Positions 9,301 to 21,300 of a DNA stretch of 49,559 nucleotides are shown here, piece by piece. A program made the translations under genes and the position numbers. Source of the stretch: Chromera velia. Lineage: Eukaryota; Sar; Chromeraceae. The stretch is from contig JAHBMJ010000110.1 of the NCBI GenBank assembly GCA_018398765.1, forward strand, positions 1 through 49,559, in the 5' to 3' direction. Below the pieces are notes generated by a model, which had not been told where the DNA came from, searched no databases, and saw only the letters and a program-made list of their open reading frames with translations. Within the stretch, counting starts at the first letter, position 1. Each line of letters starts with the position of its first letter.

Positions 9301-12300
9301 GCGTTTCCTGCTGCAGATGCACTACGACACAATGAAAGTGAAGAAGAAAGAAGAAAGGAAGAAGGGGAAGCAACAGGCCTTCGAGGGTCCCCGGCTGGAC
9401 CTCCAATCTTGGCGGAACATGAGGAGGAGAGGGAGTGACTGTCAGCAGTCAAGTTTGTTCAAGAGCAGAAGAAGCAGCATAGGGGAGGACGAAGAGGACG
9501 ATGACTTTCGAGATCCAAAAAAACAGGCAAACTGGAACAGGTACGTAGGTCTGTCTGTCTGTCTGTCTGTCAGTCAGTCAGTCTGTCTACCCCCTCTGCT
9601 GGGAAATGCCCCCCCACCTCTCTGACTTGATGGTGCCTGCTTGTCTCTTGTTTGTCTGAAGGTTTCTTTTGTGTTTCTCTTCTTTTTGCTTTTTCTCTTT
9701 CTTGTCTTGTGGAAGTGAGAAGTAGGATGTAACTTGAAGTGATCATGAATTAATGTGAAATTTCTTCTTCGAGGCAGCAGATGCATGCATGGGGGGGCGC
9801 TGCAGTCCGTCTCCTCCGGGCCGCCTTCCGCCTATCTGATTGTTGGTGCTTTCGTTGACTGCCTGGATGTTTTTGTCTTGTTGATTTTTGTTTCAAAGGC
9901 AAAAAGAAAAAAAAAAGTCATATTGTCTGTCTGTCTGTAAAAGAAGGGAGAAGAAGAAACATATAGTCTGTCTATCTGTCTGTCTGTCCGTCTGCCTGTC
10001 TGTTTTGTACTGAAAAAAGGGATCATCGGTACTAAGATTATGGTCTGTCTGTCTGTCTGTCTGTCTGTCTTGCACTGATGGAGCCTGCCGGATGGATCAT
10101 CGGGACTGCAGAGAAACCTGCAGGATGTGTAGGCAGGCGGCCACTGCCCCATCTGCTTTGACTGCCTTCTTTCAAACGGCGGGCCCATATGCAGATCCGG
10201 TGTGATCTACAGTATGGTCTGCTGTTCTGCGTCGTCAGTCTTCTTTTCTGAGTTTATGAAGTCTCGGCATTGAAAGCAGTCAATGCGATGTTGATTCTTT
10301 CTTCTGACCATGTGCAGGTCGGTGATCTGTTTCGGTATGAGGTCTGGCTGGGTTCATTTCTGGACTGTGACTCCCTTCAACGAAAGCCAGATGGCTCTCC
10401 AGGAGGGATCAGACAGGCCCCAGGCACTCACCTTCTCATGCCTCTGGCGTCCCCATCCGGACGCTGTCGTGGCCGTGTCACTCATCGCAGAGCGGCAGCA
10501 CTTCATCACCAGGTGTGCGACCATGAGCGCAGAGGGAACGGTGAAAATTTGGATCGTCCCTCAAGAACATGTCGCAAGAGGAGGTCCGTCCACTGAGCGC
10601 ATGCAGGTTGACTGACTGACTGATCGCAGAGGAGATAGATCCGTCAGTGCACACAAAAAACTCCGCTCAGCCAGAAGCAAGCGGTGGAAAAGCCACCGGG
10701 CGGCGGACTGACAGCCTTTTCAGAATTTTCGCCGCATCTCCCTTTGCCGTTTATTTCCTTCTCGAATTACACAATCATTCACAGAGAGGTTTGCACATAC
10801 AAGCCTGTAGGTGTGTGCATTGACACACTTTGATTCTCGTCCTATCTGTCTGCCTTCCTACCTGCCTGTCTGCCTATCTGCCTGCCTTTCTGCCTGCTTG
10901 CCTGTCTGCCTGCCTGCCTGTCTACCTGTCTGCTTGCCTTTCTGCCTGCCTGCTTGCCTGCCTTCTTGCCTGACTGCCTGCCTGCCTGCTGGCCTGTCTG
11001 CCTGCCTGGTTGCCTGCCTTCTTCCCTGCCTGCCTGCCTGCCTGCCTGCAGGACCCCACCTGACGGACGTTTTCTCTTCCTCCCCTGCCCTGCGGCCGAT
11101 GACGTCATCCCTCGGCTCCCCCTTCCCTTTCGGGTCCTCTGATTCCCCTCCTCCCTCTCGGGGTCAAGAGAGAACCGTAACTCTTCAGCTGTGGAACGTA
11201 GAAGGACAGCAGACTCTAGGAGAGGGACTCGGTCTGAGGGCACACACACCAACAGGGGCACAAACAGGGGGAGGAAAAGAGACGGGGAGAGAAGAAGGCC
11301 ACAGCGGTGCCTTCACAAAGGCCACACGTGTGCAGGGGGGGAAGGGCATGGGGAAGATTGGGGGATGTGGAGGGCAGCAGAGCAACTCGAAGTCCCTCTC
11401 CCCCGACCGTCCGCGTACCCATCCAGGAGCACAATTTGCACGCCCCCTTCCTGCCCCTTCGCGTGTTTGCATTAACTCATTTTGGAACAGTGGCGAGCCT
11501 CCAGTGGGTCAGGAGGAAGACAGACGATCACAAAAAGAAGCCTCTTCTCGTTTTCCCTCACGCGCACGATCTGTATCATGCCCCTCTCTTTCTTCCAATT
11601 CAAACACCAGACCTTCCACAAGAACAGACAGGGCTCAGAATAGAAGCACCCCACATGACCGTGCAACTGCAATGACCTTCCACCGTCTCCAGGAAAGCGG
11701 CAAGTGCGTTGAAAGCAGACGGCAATTCCACTGGATCGGGTGGCTGTACGTTGGCACGGCCAGTGGAAAAGTGGAGGTGTTTGCCCTTCCGTCCCCTGCT
11801 TACAAGAGTATCCACTTCGACGACGACATTGGATCCCCCAGCACTGCTTTGACGAAGCCGAGAGACGGATGTCTTCATTTGAAGAGAAAGGCAGAGGAGG
11901 AGGAGGGGGCCAAGGCGCGTGAGGGAGAGGGGGGCAGTGCGGTGGTAGGAGATCTACAGAAGGCGGATGACATCCTGATGCAACCTCCTCTTGACTCTCT
12001 TCTTGCCTCCACCACCGAAGAGCTCCCTCTTTACGTCCTTCCTCCAAAAGTGGTGCGCAAATTTCGACCTGCAGCTTCACTGGACGCGCACCAGAGAAAA
12101 GTCACAGCGCTTACCGCTGTTGGAGGCAACGTTAAGGGGAGACGCGCAGATCGGGAAAGGAGTCTCTGGGTGTCTGCGTCTCTTGACCAGAGTTTGGTCT
12201 TGTGGCCCCACCCGGATCTGCCTGCCCATGGGGAGCACATCGAGGGCACTCGGCCTTTCTTCCGGGCCCTGGCGGCGTTGCAGGGGTCGGACAGGGTTAT

Positions 12301-15300
12301 CAGAGTCCTTCCTCCAGCACCGCTGCGTGTGTTTTGGATGGGGCAGCCCGTGCTGTCGGCATGCCTTCTCCCTCTGCCCTTCAATGTTGGAGCGAGTGGA
12401 ATGAACAGCATGTCGCTGCAGCAGCAGCAGGAGAGGCACAACCAGTCTGTCATGAGTCTCGGTGCCAGTAGCGTGTCCATGTTTTCGGACAGACGCACGG
12501 ACAGGGGAGGAGAAGAGGGCCAGGAAGGGCCTGGGAGGACTCTCATCTGCTCCCTCGCAGGAGGGTCAGTCAGTCAGTCAGTCTGTCAGTGGCTTTCTTT
12601 TCTTTTCTGTTCTTTGTCCCTCTGTCTGCCCTTCTTTGCCCGTATTCCCTTTTCTTTCTTTCATACGAGCTTTCAAGAACGTTGCGCTTTTCTTTCAGCT
12701 GCTTCAGATTCCTAATGTTCAATCAAACACTCCGTCACACAGTGCTTCACCAGTACAGCAGTTAGTCAACGGGTCAGTCAGTGAATCAATCAGTCAATCA
12801 ATCAATCAATCAATCGATCAATCAATCAATTTGTCAATCAACATGTATCCATATTCCTGCAGGAGAGTTGAAGTTCTTCATCCGCAAGTCTGCATTCCTG
12901 ATTCCGCCTCTGCCGGTGTTCTCTCTGCTCTCTCCGCCCAGCCCAGCAAGGGGAAGGCAGGAGCGCCAGGCCCTGCAGATGCCTCCTCCAACGGGGTTGC
13001 GGTGGGGAGGGCGTTGATTTCTCTCTCCGCCTGCAGTGGGGTTCAAGTGCGGAGTTTCGAGGAATTGGAGGCAGAGGTGGAGGCCTCGAGGAATCTCCTG
13101 AAGGCCCAGAGGGAGAGGGCACAGCGGGAGGGGGCAGCCACAAGAAAGGAGGAGGATGAAACTGGCATACCGACAGAAGCGGTACTTCGACAGCGGTTCT
13201 CTGAGGCGATGGATTCCCTCAAGAACCTGTCCCCGTCCCAGGGGGGCAGTCAGACAGGCAGAGGAAACAGCGGCCCTCTCCCTCTCGCGGTGCCCCAAAT
13301 TCCCTCCATCCACTTATGTCACCAAGGAGAAGGAGAGCCCCCCGAGTCCCTAGGATGTACAGGCGCCAATGCAACGAGGGTCTTGTATGAGGACGAGGGA
13401 GAGGGACAAGGTGGTCATACAGAGGGCACGTCAGTATACTCAGCAGGAACAGTTAAGGAAAGAACGAGCGGACAATGTCAGACACCCACATCTCCTCTGA
13501 GAGCAAGAGAGAGAGAAAGGGAAAGAGACCTCCGCACCGTCTCGTGGAATTTCATCGGAGGAACGGGAGAGGGGTCTCTCGTATCTTCGCGCCACCCCAC
13601 CCAAGGACTGCTCCTCGCCCCCTTCGCCTCTGCCCCAGGCTCCCGCTTGTCACACGCTCCCCGTGCCTGCACAGCCCCCCAAATCGGAGGTGCGGTGCCC
13701 CTGAAGGGGTCTCCCTTTCAGTGGGTCGCCCGTGATTTGAGGACCCGCACTGCGGGCGCCCCCTCAGTCCTTCAGGGCGCGACCGCCAAACAGCATCCTT
13801 CTTTCATTTGCATGGGGAGAACCGCGAAGTTTCCTGTCCAGTATGCCAGAGATCGAAGGGGGGAGAGATGGACAGAGAACCACAACAAAAACTCTCGAGG
13901 TGACGACTCCCTCGTGCCCAATCATTACAGTCCTGACTCCTCTTGCAACGCCGTTCTTCCCTCTCAAAGCATCAATCGTCCGTCTCTGAGAGTTCTTCTG
14001 ACAGGAAGTGAAGATCAAATGGGCACGACTTCACAAAGTAGGGCGGCACAGACAACCGAAGAAATTCCAGAGCTCGAAAGAGAGGAAACAGCGACGGAGC
14101 GCGACAACAAATTACTTCCCCCCCCCCCTCAGGAGTTCCCCCCTGCTGCTGGATCTTCCAGTGAGAACGTGGCGCCCCACGATTCTCACCAGACCTCCGT
14201 TACGATCTGTTTCATACCCTCTTCCTCTCTGCACCACAGCATTTCAGAAAGCCTGCCTGCTGGTCTCTCGCGTCACCTCCCCTCAGCCACACCCTCTCAA
14301 ACAGGAGACACAGAAAGAGAAAGAGAAAGAGAAAGAGACCCTCCCAGTTCTTTCAAAAGGAGGAACGATGATGTTGAAGAAGGAGCAGAATATCCCCCTT
14401 CGCAGGCTCTCTCTGTCTACCTTGAGCCCTTACAAGAAGCAGAGAGCCCCAGACGACCCCTACCCAACCCCCTCTCCACTCCCTCTGCCCTCCCACCAAC
14501 CCAGCCAGAACCTTTTGAAGACGCCCCTGTGGCTGTCCCCCAAACCCCAAAATCCAACAATCCCTTGGAGGACCAAAGAGACCTCCAAGGATTCTCCAAA
14601 TCCAGACTTGAGGATCTCGACACAGGAGGACAAATTACGGAGAACCAGAGACGCAAACACTCCAGCCCCCCCGCCCTCTTTCCGGTCCAATTACAGAAGA
14701 AACTCCTCACATTCCCCTCCCACGGCCCCACCCCCACAAAGATGTCTGAAGGCCCCCGTGGAGATGTTCGAAAGCCCTTCCCTGCCACCGGAGGCACTGG
14801 AGGCTTTGCGCTTCCCCGGGCCCGATCCAAAAGAACTCTCAAGGAGTCGCAGCAGGAACAGAGACCCTACACAGTAGGTCTGCCCTACGAGGAGAATCAA
14901 CACAACATGCATGCACGCTCCCGCTCTCCCCTGGAGGCCCTCTTTACAGGACACGGAGTGCATACCCTCAGACGCTTGTGTGACGTTCAAGGAGCAAATT
15001 CCCGACCAAAGTCCAGAGGGGGGGGCTTTGCATTATCTTCCCTCAATGTCATGCAGCAACCCGAGGAGGCCCAGTACTGGTCCTCTTTCGACCCTTCAGT
15101 AATGGCGGCATCATCAAACAATCCAGCATCACACGCGCGTCCCCTAACTGTCGCAGGAGGAATATTTCAGCAGTCCCCCCATGTAACCACAGAAGTCGGA
15201 CCCTCGGGCCCCTTCCACCAAAAGAATTTCAACAACCAGTCCCCCCATGCAACCACAGGAGTCGGACCCTCGGGCCCCTTCCACCAAAAGAATTTCAACA

Positions 15301-18300
15301 ACCAGTCTCCTCACGGCACCCCTCTCCATTTCGACCCGTCTCGTCACCAGCTCCGCTCGCTCCGTCTTCCCGCTGTCTTACAACGACAACGCGCGGAGAA
15401 AGACAAGAAAAAGGAGAAGGAAGAAGAGCCCTTTCCCCTTCCCCATGCGGCACTCCACAAAGAGATGCGCGTCGAAATCGATGATGAAATTCCCCTAGAG
15501 GCCCACAGGCTGTCCCCTCAGGAAGTGGACCAAATTCCTGTAGAGGACCCTGTCACACAGAGATTTCTGAGATTTGCCGCCATGCCCAAAGAAGACCGCC
15601 CCCCCGTGCAACGTCTCTCTCCTCACGTCTCCCTCAGTCAACCGACCAACCTGCTCAAAGACGATACAGCCTCCTTATCCAATTCCATGAGGTCTGTGGG
15701 AGTTCCCGAAACAGAACATGGAGTACGTGAGGGTATTGGAATTTCATCAGCAGAACACCCGAGAGTCATGCCGGTCTCTGAGATGATTCTCCGCCTCCCT
15801 CCTCCCTCCACCGTGTCCACAGGAATGCTGAAGCCAACACAGAGCACGCACCATTCCTGCTCTTCTCCTCCTACCCTAACGTTCAATGACGTTGTTGACT
15901 TTTCGGTCTCTGTCCCTTCCTTCCCCTCGTTCCACGAGCCTCCAGAGGGCCGCGGGGAAGAGGAAAAGGACAACGACAGGGACAAAAGAGGAAGTGTCGG
16001 ATCAGATGATGGCAGCGTGGCGCTGCACTACATCGCAGCAGCCACTGCGAATTCGGCCGTACAGGCTGCGCGATCCTTTCTGGCAGCACTACGAGAGGGC
16101 TCTCCTGAGACCGGAGTGGGAAAAGAAGAGAGAGATACGGTCAGTGAGTGAGCCAATGTGTTCGGCCTGTTCTTTCCTGTCGTATCCACACAGACTGGAA
16201 ACAGTAAAAAGGAGGGGGCGCTCAGTTTTTCTTTAATAAGAAAAAATCGGGTTGCAATTTCGATCAAGACGCAAAGAACAAGCAGGATGCACAGGAGATC
16301 CCTTCATGCAGTTTGTTTGTGCCTGCCTGGCTCAAATTACGTCATTTGATTGGACCTTTCTGAATTGTTTGTCTTGCAGGTCCGCATGTCGGTGTCTCCT
16401 GCTGCAGTGAGAGGCGGCGTCACCCACCGAGTGGGGCTTCAGAGTGCCGGTCCAGACGGCCAGTGGCACAACGCGAAGAACTCGTTCATCTCCTCTTCCT
16501 CCTCAGGGGGGGATGATGGCCTCTCCGCCTTCCCTTCAGGAGTCCTGCCTGTAGAGGGAGAGGGAGAGGGATCCATCAGCGCCATGTGTAGCGTGCAGGA
16601 CCTCCCTCCCCCCTCTCCAGCACCAGACTCAACTTGGGAGGCCCCCTCGAAGCCCACCTCTAGGAGGATGAACAGAATCACCGCACACCATCTCAACGCG
16701 ACGAAAGCACTGGAGAGCCTCGCGACTCAGTCAATGCCTGGTCAGTCAGTCAGTCAGTCAGTCTGTCAGTCTGTCAGCGACTTCTTCGACGTTCTTTGTC
16801 TTCTCTGTTCTGTTCTGTTCTGCTCTTCTGTTCTTATTTTCTTCTCTTTTCCTACCTTGATTGTGAGCACACAAACATTTAGTCGGAACCGAAATACATT
16901 GCATGGTCTCTATTGAAAGCATGACACGAAAGCGTTGAAAAGAAAAGCAGCGATGTGCGAAGAAATGCGCTGTCAGCCTCTTTCCTACAGAAACACAAAA
17001 CAAAAGCAATGCATTCTGCGATAAGAGAATGGAGCTAGGGGCCTCAGTCTTTTGTTGGAATATTTCCTTCACCTACGGGGGAAGGAAAGAGAAAGGACAG
17101 TTGATTGTGCTGTCTGTCTCTCTTGCTGCAGATCTATTTGCCCCCTTCCGACACCGAAATCCCCTCCACCCCTCCTACCGTGTCCCTAACAGCGTTGCCT
17201 TCTTTGACAGACCCACTCACAAAGAGCCGGGCAGCGGCGCTGCCCTCCACCAGAGCCACCAGTCTACCAGCGTGGGTCCGGGAGCCGCGCCGCCAGGATC
17301 CTCCGATGCAGCAGAGCCCATGCACAGGAGCCTTCCGATCTCATCGAGAGAGTCCCCTCCCAGTAGATCGAGCGCCCCCTCACGGTCCCATCAGCTGTCC
17401 TTCTCTGTACAGGCGCCGAGGGCAAAAAGAAGAAGTGACCCAACTCAACGAGCACGCTCTGCAATGACTGCGCTTCCGAACGCCCCCAGAAGAAGGAAGT
17501 ATGTCAAGGATGAATATGAGATGCTCCTCTACAAGGCGTCACGACCTTCCAGTGCTCCGCAGATGCGCACAACGTCAGCCCATCTGGCTGAAGATGACAG
17601 CGACAGAGACAGCGAGGGCCAAGGAAGCGAAAATGGGGTCATACAATCCAAACGTGCTGACTCCATGGAGATTGAATTTCGATGGGAGAGACCGCGAAAC
17701 TCCTTTTCACATCTGACCACCCCTACTATCCCCCCTGAAATCTGTAAGGACCTCTTTTCAAGACCCCACACACAAGAGGGCCGGGGGGCTTCAAGAGCCT
17801 CCAGGAGGTCACAAAAAGGAACGGGAACGGGAACAGGCAGAGGCCCCGGCACACCCGGAACCAGCCACTCTGTTCCTTCTCGGATAGCCACCCGTCCCTC
17901 TACAGTTCCGTCCCTTGCACCCCCCACCCCCTCATATTCAAGTTCGAGAGCTGCGAAGGCCTCCGTCTTCTCTCCTGCCTCCACAGGGTTCTCTTTAAGA
18001 GAATATTTCACTTCCCTAACTGCAGAGGCAGAGAAAAGAGCCTCGCGGGTGATCCAACGAGAGATTCAAATAACTGCCGAAGCAGGGCAAGGGATAGACA
18101 AGCAAAACACCATTCCATCCCACACTACCGGTGAAATCTCTCGATCCCTCTTTTCCCGTCTCTTCCCTACACCCACGGCGTCTTCGAATGTCTCTCCTGA
18201 TTTTGACCCCATGAGGACATCCAGCTCTTCCGGATTCCGAAAGACAGAACACAGCAGCTTTGGAGTCCGCATTCAAACCGCGGCTTCGGTTGATCAGCCG

Positions 18301-21300
18301 TCTCCGGTAAAGTACTTTCCGGCTCTCGGACGCACCGTCATTGCACGACTCCTCGGGCTCCCTCCCCTTCCTCCTGAGTCGCCGGGAGGTATTCCCCCCG
18401 TCTCTCCAAACCTCTCCTTAAAGCCCGGCGTCAGAAACAAAGACAGAGACAGGGAAAGCAGACCACATACAGCCGTCCCTGCCGCAACAGAGCGAACAGG
18501 TCTACAGGTCCACACCCCACCCGAGATGCCCCTCACCCCACGAGAAGAAGCCCTCATGTCCCTATCATTGTCTCAACCCCCCTGCGGCATCACAGGGGAC
18601 CCCAAACAGTTCTCTTCAAAGGCTCTGAAGGAAGGAGAGTGGTCACCTTCAAGTCGATTGAAAGAACCAGAGGGAATCACCAGATTATTGGGAGAGCCCA
18701 AGTTCCTCGCAGACTTGCCTGCAGACCACCCAAGTTCTTCTCCGTCCTCTCCGGAGAGAAACGGAAAGGGGGACACCAGAAGTCCCCGGAAGCTGCCTGC
18801 ACGTTTTCAAAAAGGAATGCCGAAAGCAGGGGGGGTAGTCGGAATGCAGGTCCGCCCACCGCCCCCGGGTTCGCCCCGACCACTTCGTCATGCATTGTCC
18901 CAGAGCGCCTTGGAGGGGGTGACGGCAGTGCCCCAGGAGGTGATGAAGTTGGCCTTGAATCGTTTCCGCTCGTTTCTGGATACAGGTCTGCCAAATGTTC
19001 TCAGTCAAGATGAGAGCCCGGTGGTCAGGTGGCCATTCGGAAAGGGCAAACGGAAAGGGAAGGGCAAGAGCGCGTCTTCCCCACTTTTTCGAAACCGCCT
19101 GACGCACTCTGGTCTTCAGAGTTCCTCCATGTCTTCCCTCGTTTCTTTATGGGACTCAATCCATCAGACAACCCGTCTCCAGAGAATGGCCTCCCTTGTT
19201 CAAGTAGGAAGCACCCCCGTTCTTCCCTCCCTGGTTGAATTGGAGAGACTGAAAGTTTCGCCTCTGAAGTCCATTCACGCTCAGAGACTAATGGAAGAAC
19301 AGGAGAGAGCCAGACAGATCTGCAGACTGAGGGAGTCTAATTTTGACTCGCAAAGTCTCCTCAAAACTCTCATCGCACCCAAGTGGAACCCCAGATCCTC
19401 AACCAATTCACCCAGCAAGGCCAATGCCTCCACCTTCTTTCTGGAAGACAACATCCTTGTGGGTGCTCCCCCTAGGAGAACTGACATGGAGACGCCGCCA
19501 CTACAGAATATGGGGTCTCGAGGAGAGAGTAGCAACAGTAACATCAGCAGCAGTGGGGAGAGCAGCGATGCTGGAAGAGTCTTCACACTCACGCCCGCAC
19601 ATCCCCTCCCTGCTGCGTGGTGCAAGACCCCTTCTGCAGGAGCCGAGAAGAGGAATAGAGATCCTCTAAAAGCGATCTCGTCAGGAGAGAATCCGCAGAA
19701 GCCTAAATCGAGTGGAGACGAAGGAGAAGAAGGAGAATGGGAACGACAGAGAGAGAGCAGTGAAAACGAGGAAGAAGACCCGCAGCACCCGAGAACGGCA
19801 GCTGCTTGTCAGACAACCGGACTCTCTTTCACAACAAAAACCGCATTCAGGGATTCTTCAGGGAGTTTCAACAAGACAGCAACCAAGGCGCCCCAAGCCC
19901 CACCGAGCACCGCCAGTCCATCCCAAGCCCTAAAGAGAGCCCCGCAAAGAACCGCCGACAGGAGACTGCCTCCCTTGAAGGGAAAAGAAAAGGGAAGGGG
20001 GGCAGATGAGAACTCAAACGACCTACCCATTCAGACCATCCTCGAGGATCCGCTTCGACTTCTGGCACCAGGGATCCAGGAAGGGCCCTCCGCTTCTTTT
20101 CTGGATGCTCTCTCCCATTCTCTTTCTCTTTCTCTTTCTCTCTCTGTCGCTGCTGCCCCGCAGTCCTTCTCTGTGTCTCTCTGTCAGCAGCCAGTGGATG
20201 TATCAGGTCATGAGACACTCTTGAGGGGAGATTCTGTTGCGGAGCAGAAAGCGAAAGAGACAAAACTCCCCTCTCCTGAACTAATGATTGCAGACGAGAA
20301 GGAAGAAAAAACAGAAGGTCAGACGAGAAAGAACAAATCATCTGTCAGTGTCACTCTCTGTGAGACCTCTCCTTCCCCCTTTGAAGACAGACTGAAGCAG
20401 TCTCTCTCTGAGGCCGTCTCCTTTCCCTTCGACCTCCTCGCACCCCCCCGAGATTCCCCGCCCCCCTTCCTTCCAGCATCAGGGAGAAGGTATAGCAGGG
20501 GACAGGCACGAGCGGAGATGCTCCCCCCTGCTTTGAGAGCTGCTGCAGAGAAGAAGGCAAAGGCCAAACTTGGACAATTCAGAGGCAAACATGCGCAAAC
20601 GGGAAAAGCACAAACTTTGTCCAAACGTCACTCCTCCTCCAGTGCGTCAGAGCCAGAGAAGGAAGACGAAGGCGAGCTGCTGGCAGAAGAAGAACAGATT
20701 CCAAAAATCGTCTCCGAAGCTCTCCCTCTGCCCCCCCCCCCNAGCCCACCGACTCTCGATGGGAATATGGTGCACCGCCCCCCCAGTCCCAGTCACCCCC
20801 TCACCATCATCAACACAGTGGCGGCAATGGAGACGGCTGCTTTCCAAGTTGTGTATGGACGTCCGAGCTCTCCTCCGCTTCTCACGGTCCCCTATCCCCC
20901 CAAGCACTCCCTTCCCGACAAAAAAGGGAAAGAGAGAGAGAAAGAGATACTCACAGCAGGGAATCCTCTTCTGTTCCTGTGCGTCCTTTTTCCGGGGCCA
21001 GGGACGGAGTACGGGTGGCTGCAAGTGCCCCCTCTGCCTCGGCACTCGGCCAACACGCCCCCCTCCCCCCGAGTCGCCAGCTCGATTCTCAGTCCTCCTC
21101 CTCCTCACCCCCCCCCTCAGGCAGACCACTCCCGTTCCCCCCTGCCTTCGTGAATGAGAGCGAGAACGGAGAGACCACCGTCCTGCTGTCCTCCCACTGT
21201 TTTCCCTTCTCCCCAGAGCCAGCACCGGACTTTGCGTCTCCCTCAGGAGGCAAAAGGGGAAAAGGAAAGGGGGGCCTTGAGGGACCCGCCTTCGCCTTCG

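Noticed and set aside
10842-11261. Reverse-strand frame rich in Gly-Arg-Gln
   Set aside because: It is the reverse complement of the CTGC/CTGT intron array and overlaps a supported exon.
20570-21157. Alternative frame after the N at 20742
   Set aside because: It ends at 21157, while another frame stays open for over 2 kb to the gene's stop. It is rich in Pro/Arg/Cys, as expected of an off-frame.
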